A program made the position numbers and the translations under genes. The notes beneath the pieces are model-generated. The model was given only the letters and a program-made list of their open reading frames with translations, did no database searches and had not been told where the DNA came from. A stretch of 25,087 bases of DNA from Condylostoma magnum. Its lineage: Eukaryota; Ciliophora; Heterotrichea; Heterotrichida; Condylostomatidae. The stretch lies in the NCBI GenBank assembly GCA_920105805.1, contig CAKKTI010000121.1:21734-46820 (forward strand), read 5' to 3'. Positions within the stretch are counted from its first letter, which is position 1. Every line of letters begins with the position of its first letter. This document shows positions 23,031 to 25,087 of this stretch, one piece after another.

Positions 23031-24186
23031 CGTCTAGTTCTTCTATTAAGCCTTTGTAATCCTTTATGACAAATTAGAAATAGTAAATAAGGAAAACTTG
23101 GTTTCTTTCAATGTCTTTTCTGTATCAATCTCTAAATTCTACCTTGATTTTCGTTCCATTTTAATAATTCGAAAGTTACTATGAATTCTAATTAAACCAT
23201 ACATGTGATGCTACTTCTGACAGGGGTATTCTCTCATCGGGGTTTTTGTTGAGTATTTTATTTAGTAGATCGATAAGATCCTCTGAGAAATCGCTCGGGT
23301 ATTGGGGCTGCATTTGCTGAATTTGCAGCTGTGTTTATATTTCACTTTCTGGGTCCCACCACGGAAGTTTGCCTTAGGAGCAAAATGCGAATATACAGAC
23401 TCCCAGACTCCAGATGTCTGACTTATAGCCGTCGTAAGGCTCACCTGATATCATGCATTCTGGGCTTTGAAAAGGAATAGTACCACCACTGTCATAGCAC
23501 TGTTGATCTTAGTTTTCATGTATTTTTGCTACTGAGAAATCACTTAATTTGGCACTTCCGTTGCATATAAGAATGTTGTCTGGCTTTATATCACGATGCA
23601 TGATGAAATTTTAATGCAGGAATAATAGTCCTTGGATAATTTCCTTAAACACACATTTTGCTACTTTTTCTATAGTAGGTTCTTATATTTGGGCATAGAA
23701 TAAGTCTATTATTTACTAGTTTGCCTTATATTGCTGTTAGGTTAAATCTCAGTCCATTAATTACCCCATTTCAGCATATTCTATTACTAAGTATAAATTG
23801 TCATGAGACTGATCATCTATAATATCATATAAACGTATTATATTAGGGTGATTTATTTGCCTTCATATTACTATCTCATTCCGTATTTTTTCAAGATTGT
23901 TGGAAAAGTCAATTTCATTATTAGGGCCGTATAAAACGCATCTTTACCTAGAAAGAGTTGGCTTATGGAAGATTTTTAAAGCATAATCCGCCTTAAATTC
24001 CTCTCCTTGTTAATTTTTTCAGTACCTAATTCCATGTTTTACAGTACTGAAAGATCCTATACCAAGTTTTTCCTTGATTACTAGCATTGAATTATCCACT
24101 ATACATTTTATTACTTTGTTTCCCTCTTCATCACTCTGAATTTCTATTTGATCTGTGTCATATACTATCCAGTCCCTTTGTTCCAT
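23023..24186 (-). CDS. CaMKK-like protein kinase with DFS in place of DFG
   Basis: About 387 residues. Glycine loop LGIGSFSTV (~41-49), Lys 71 in YALKIF, an insert before helix C (residues ~75-100) as in CaMKKs, INHPNIIRLYDIIDD, HRDIKPDN (197-204), then SDFSVA (215-220), GGTIPFQSPEC and DIWSLGV. The layout and motifs fit the calcium/calmodulin-dependent kinase kinase/SNF1-activating group. The DFG glycine is Ser, while the metal-binding Asp remains, so activity is possible but not certain. End uncertain: TAA 23023-23025, after a protein-like tail (YKGLIEELDDA), overlaps the DYRK start; an earlier tandem TAG-TAA at 23176-23181 would avoid the overlap. The start ATG is two bases after the preceding gene's tandem stop. 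Confidence 0.85.
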
Positions 24187-24190
24187 TTTA

Positions 24191-25087
24191 TTACTCAAAA
24201 TGACTTACTATTATATTCATAACCTGTTCTTTTAGTATTACACCAGCTGGGTTTATCCTCTTTGGATCTCTCAATGCGCTTTAGTCGACTTGTTGCACCA
24301 TTAAATACACTTATTCGTATTGGGTATGAGGACTTATTATCTCTTTTATGCACTCTGAAGCTCGTATTGCAGGTATAAATTATTTATCCTCAAATTCTTA
24401 GTTGTCTACTATTATTCCTAGTTTAGAGTGCTGTATGTATTTGTAGGACTAAATATACAGGTATATCTGCAAAGGACTGAAGTTACTGTAGTGTATATAG
24501 TCTCCTATGTTCAATAAGCGAATTCCTGATAGAACTCTTGCTTTTCTCTGTTGTTTGAATAAACTTGATATAATTCCTACAAACTTTGAATCAGAAACTT
24601 GCTTTAAACCGTATTTAAAATTGAGTTCATCATAAAATATATCTAAAATATCATTTTTCTCAAACTCACTAATAGTTTTATCGTATAAGTTTTGATAAAA
24701 TCCATTGAGGATTTTATAAAGCATTTTAGCTGATAACTTAGAATACTTTTTAACATTTGTCTTATAATTCTGCATAAAATTGCCCATAATTTTTCTAGCA
24801 AATAGTTCTTTATCTTGATGCTTTCTTTATCTATTGAAATTAAATTCAGCAAATTTTGTATATTTTTTCTTATGCTCCTTTTGCTCTACTACAATTTTAG
24901 GTACTTAAAGCTCATCATACTCGATTTCTTCACTTTCGGAGGTTTCTTCTTATAAGTATTAATATCCCTTTCCTTTTTCATATCCTACGTGATACCCAGA
25001 AAGCCAGGATATTGTATCGGCTCCTTCGTACATGTACTGTATAATTTCCTGATCTTCTTAGTCTTGCACGGTTATTGGAGGATTTTA
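24191..25087 (-). CDS. Unknown protein, N-terminus beyond the window
   Basis: The frame is open from the right edge to a tandem TAA-TAA at 24188-24193, giving 298 residues. It begins with an acidic segment (QDQEDQEIIQYMYEG), then GYHVGYEKGKGY, an acidic Glu/Ser stretch and a Lys-rich helix (VEQKEHKKKYTKF). A mostly alpha-helical middle (YKILNGFYQNLYDKT, FEKNDILDIFYDEL) leads to a C-terminal segment with ASECIKEIISPH and RDPKRINPAGVILKEQV. No family is recognised. The following kinase ATG lies one base after the second stop, so the 3' end of this transcript must overlap the kinase gene unless both are on one RNA. Confidence 0.7.

Overview
The window looks like a gene-dense piece of a ciliate somatic (macronuclear) genome with a fully reassigned stop-codon set. 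In conserved protein regions TAA and TAG are read as glutamine and TGA as tryptophan, while genes still end at TAA or TAG. The closest described scheme I know of is that of the heterotrich Condylostoma (all three codons context dependent). Karyorelict ciliates share the UGA=Trp reassignment, but they are described as terminating at UGA, and no gene here needs UGA as its stop. Under the standard code almost nothing is open. Under this code I can read 18 genes, one cut by each window edge, and none needs an intron. The ciliary-type proteins (a sperm-tail PG-rich repeat protein and a probable CFAP97-like protein) also fit a ciliate.

Layout. Positions 3-182 (+) hold the C-terminus of an unknown gene. 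192-2537 (-) is an anoctamin (TMEM16). 2547-7962 (+) is a run of five genes: a small CFAP97-like basic protein, a TMEM39 homologue, a PG-rich repeat protein, an LYR-motif protein and a large RanBP2-type zinc-finger protein. 8008-12674 (-) holds an amino-acid-transporter-like protein, a PDI-like protein without redox cysteines, a CAMK-type kinase with a basic tail, and a small unknown protein. 13707-20153 holds three paralogous WD40 proteins (14, 7 and 7 blades; the last two diverge from each other) in more AT-rich surroundings. 20301-25087 (-) is a very tightly packed run: two small unknown proteins, a class 2 DYRK kinase, a CaMKK-like kinase whose DFG motif reads DFS, and an unknown protein cut by the window edge.

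The most informative observations are four. (1) The WD40 blades act as an internal Rosetta stone for the code: the same aligned Gln is CAA, CAG, TAA or TAG, and the same aligned Trp is TGG or TGA. (2) All three WD40 paralogues stop at the same aligned TAG, whereas internal runs such as TAA-TAA-TGA are read through. (3) True gene ends often carry two or three stops in tandem, and neighbouring genes almost touch or overlap, which fits termination set by closeness to the mRNA 3' end. (4) The WD40 family shows high-identity, higher-order internal duplication, reminiscent of fast-evolving recognition WD40 proteins.

Limits: all reading was by eye. Start codons and, because every stop is also a sense codon, some gene ends are best guesses; alternatives are given in the entries.
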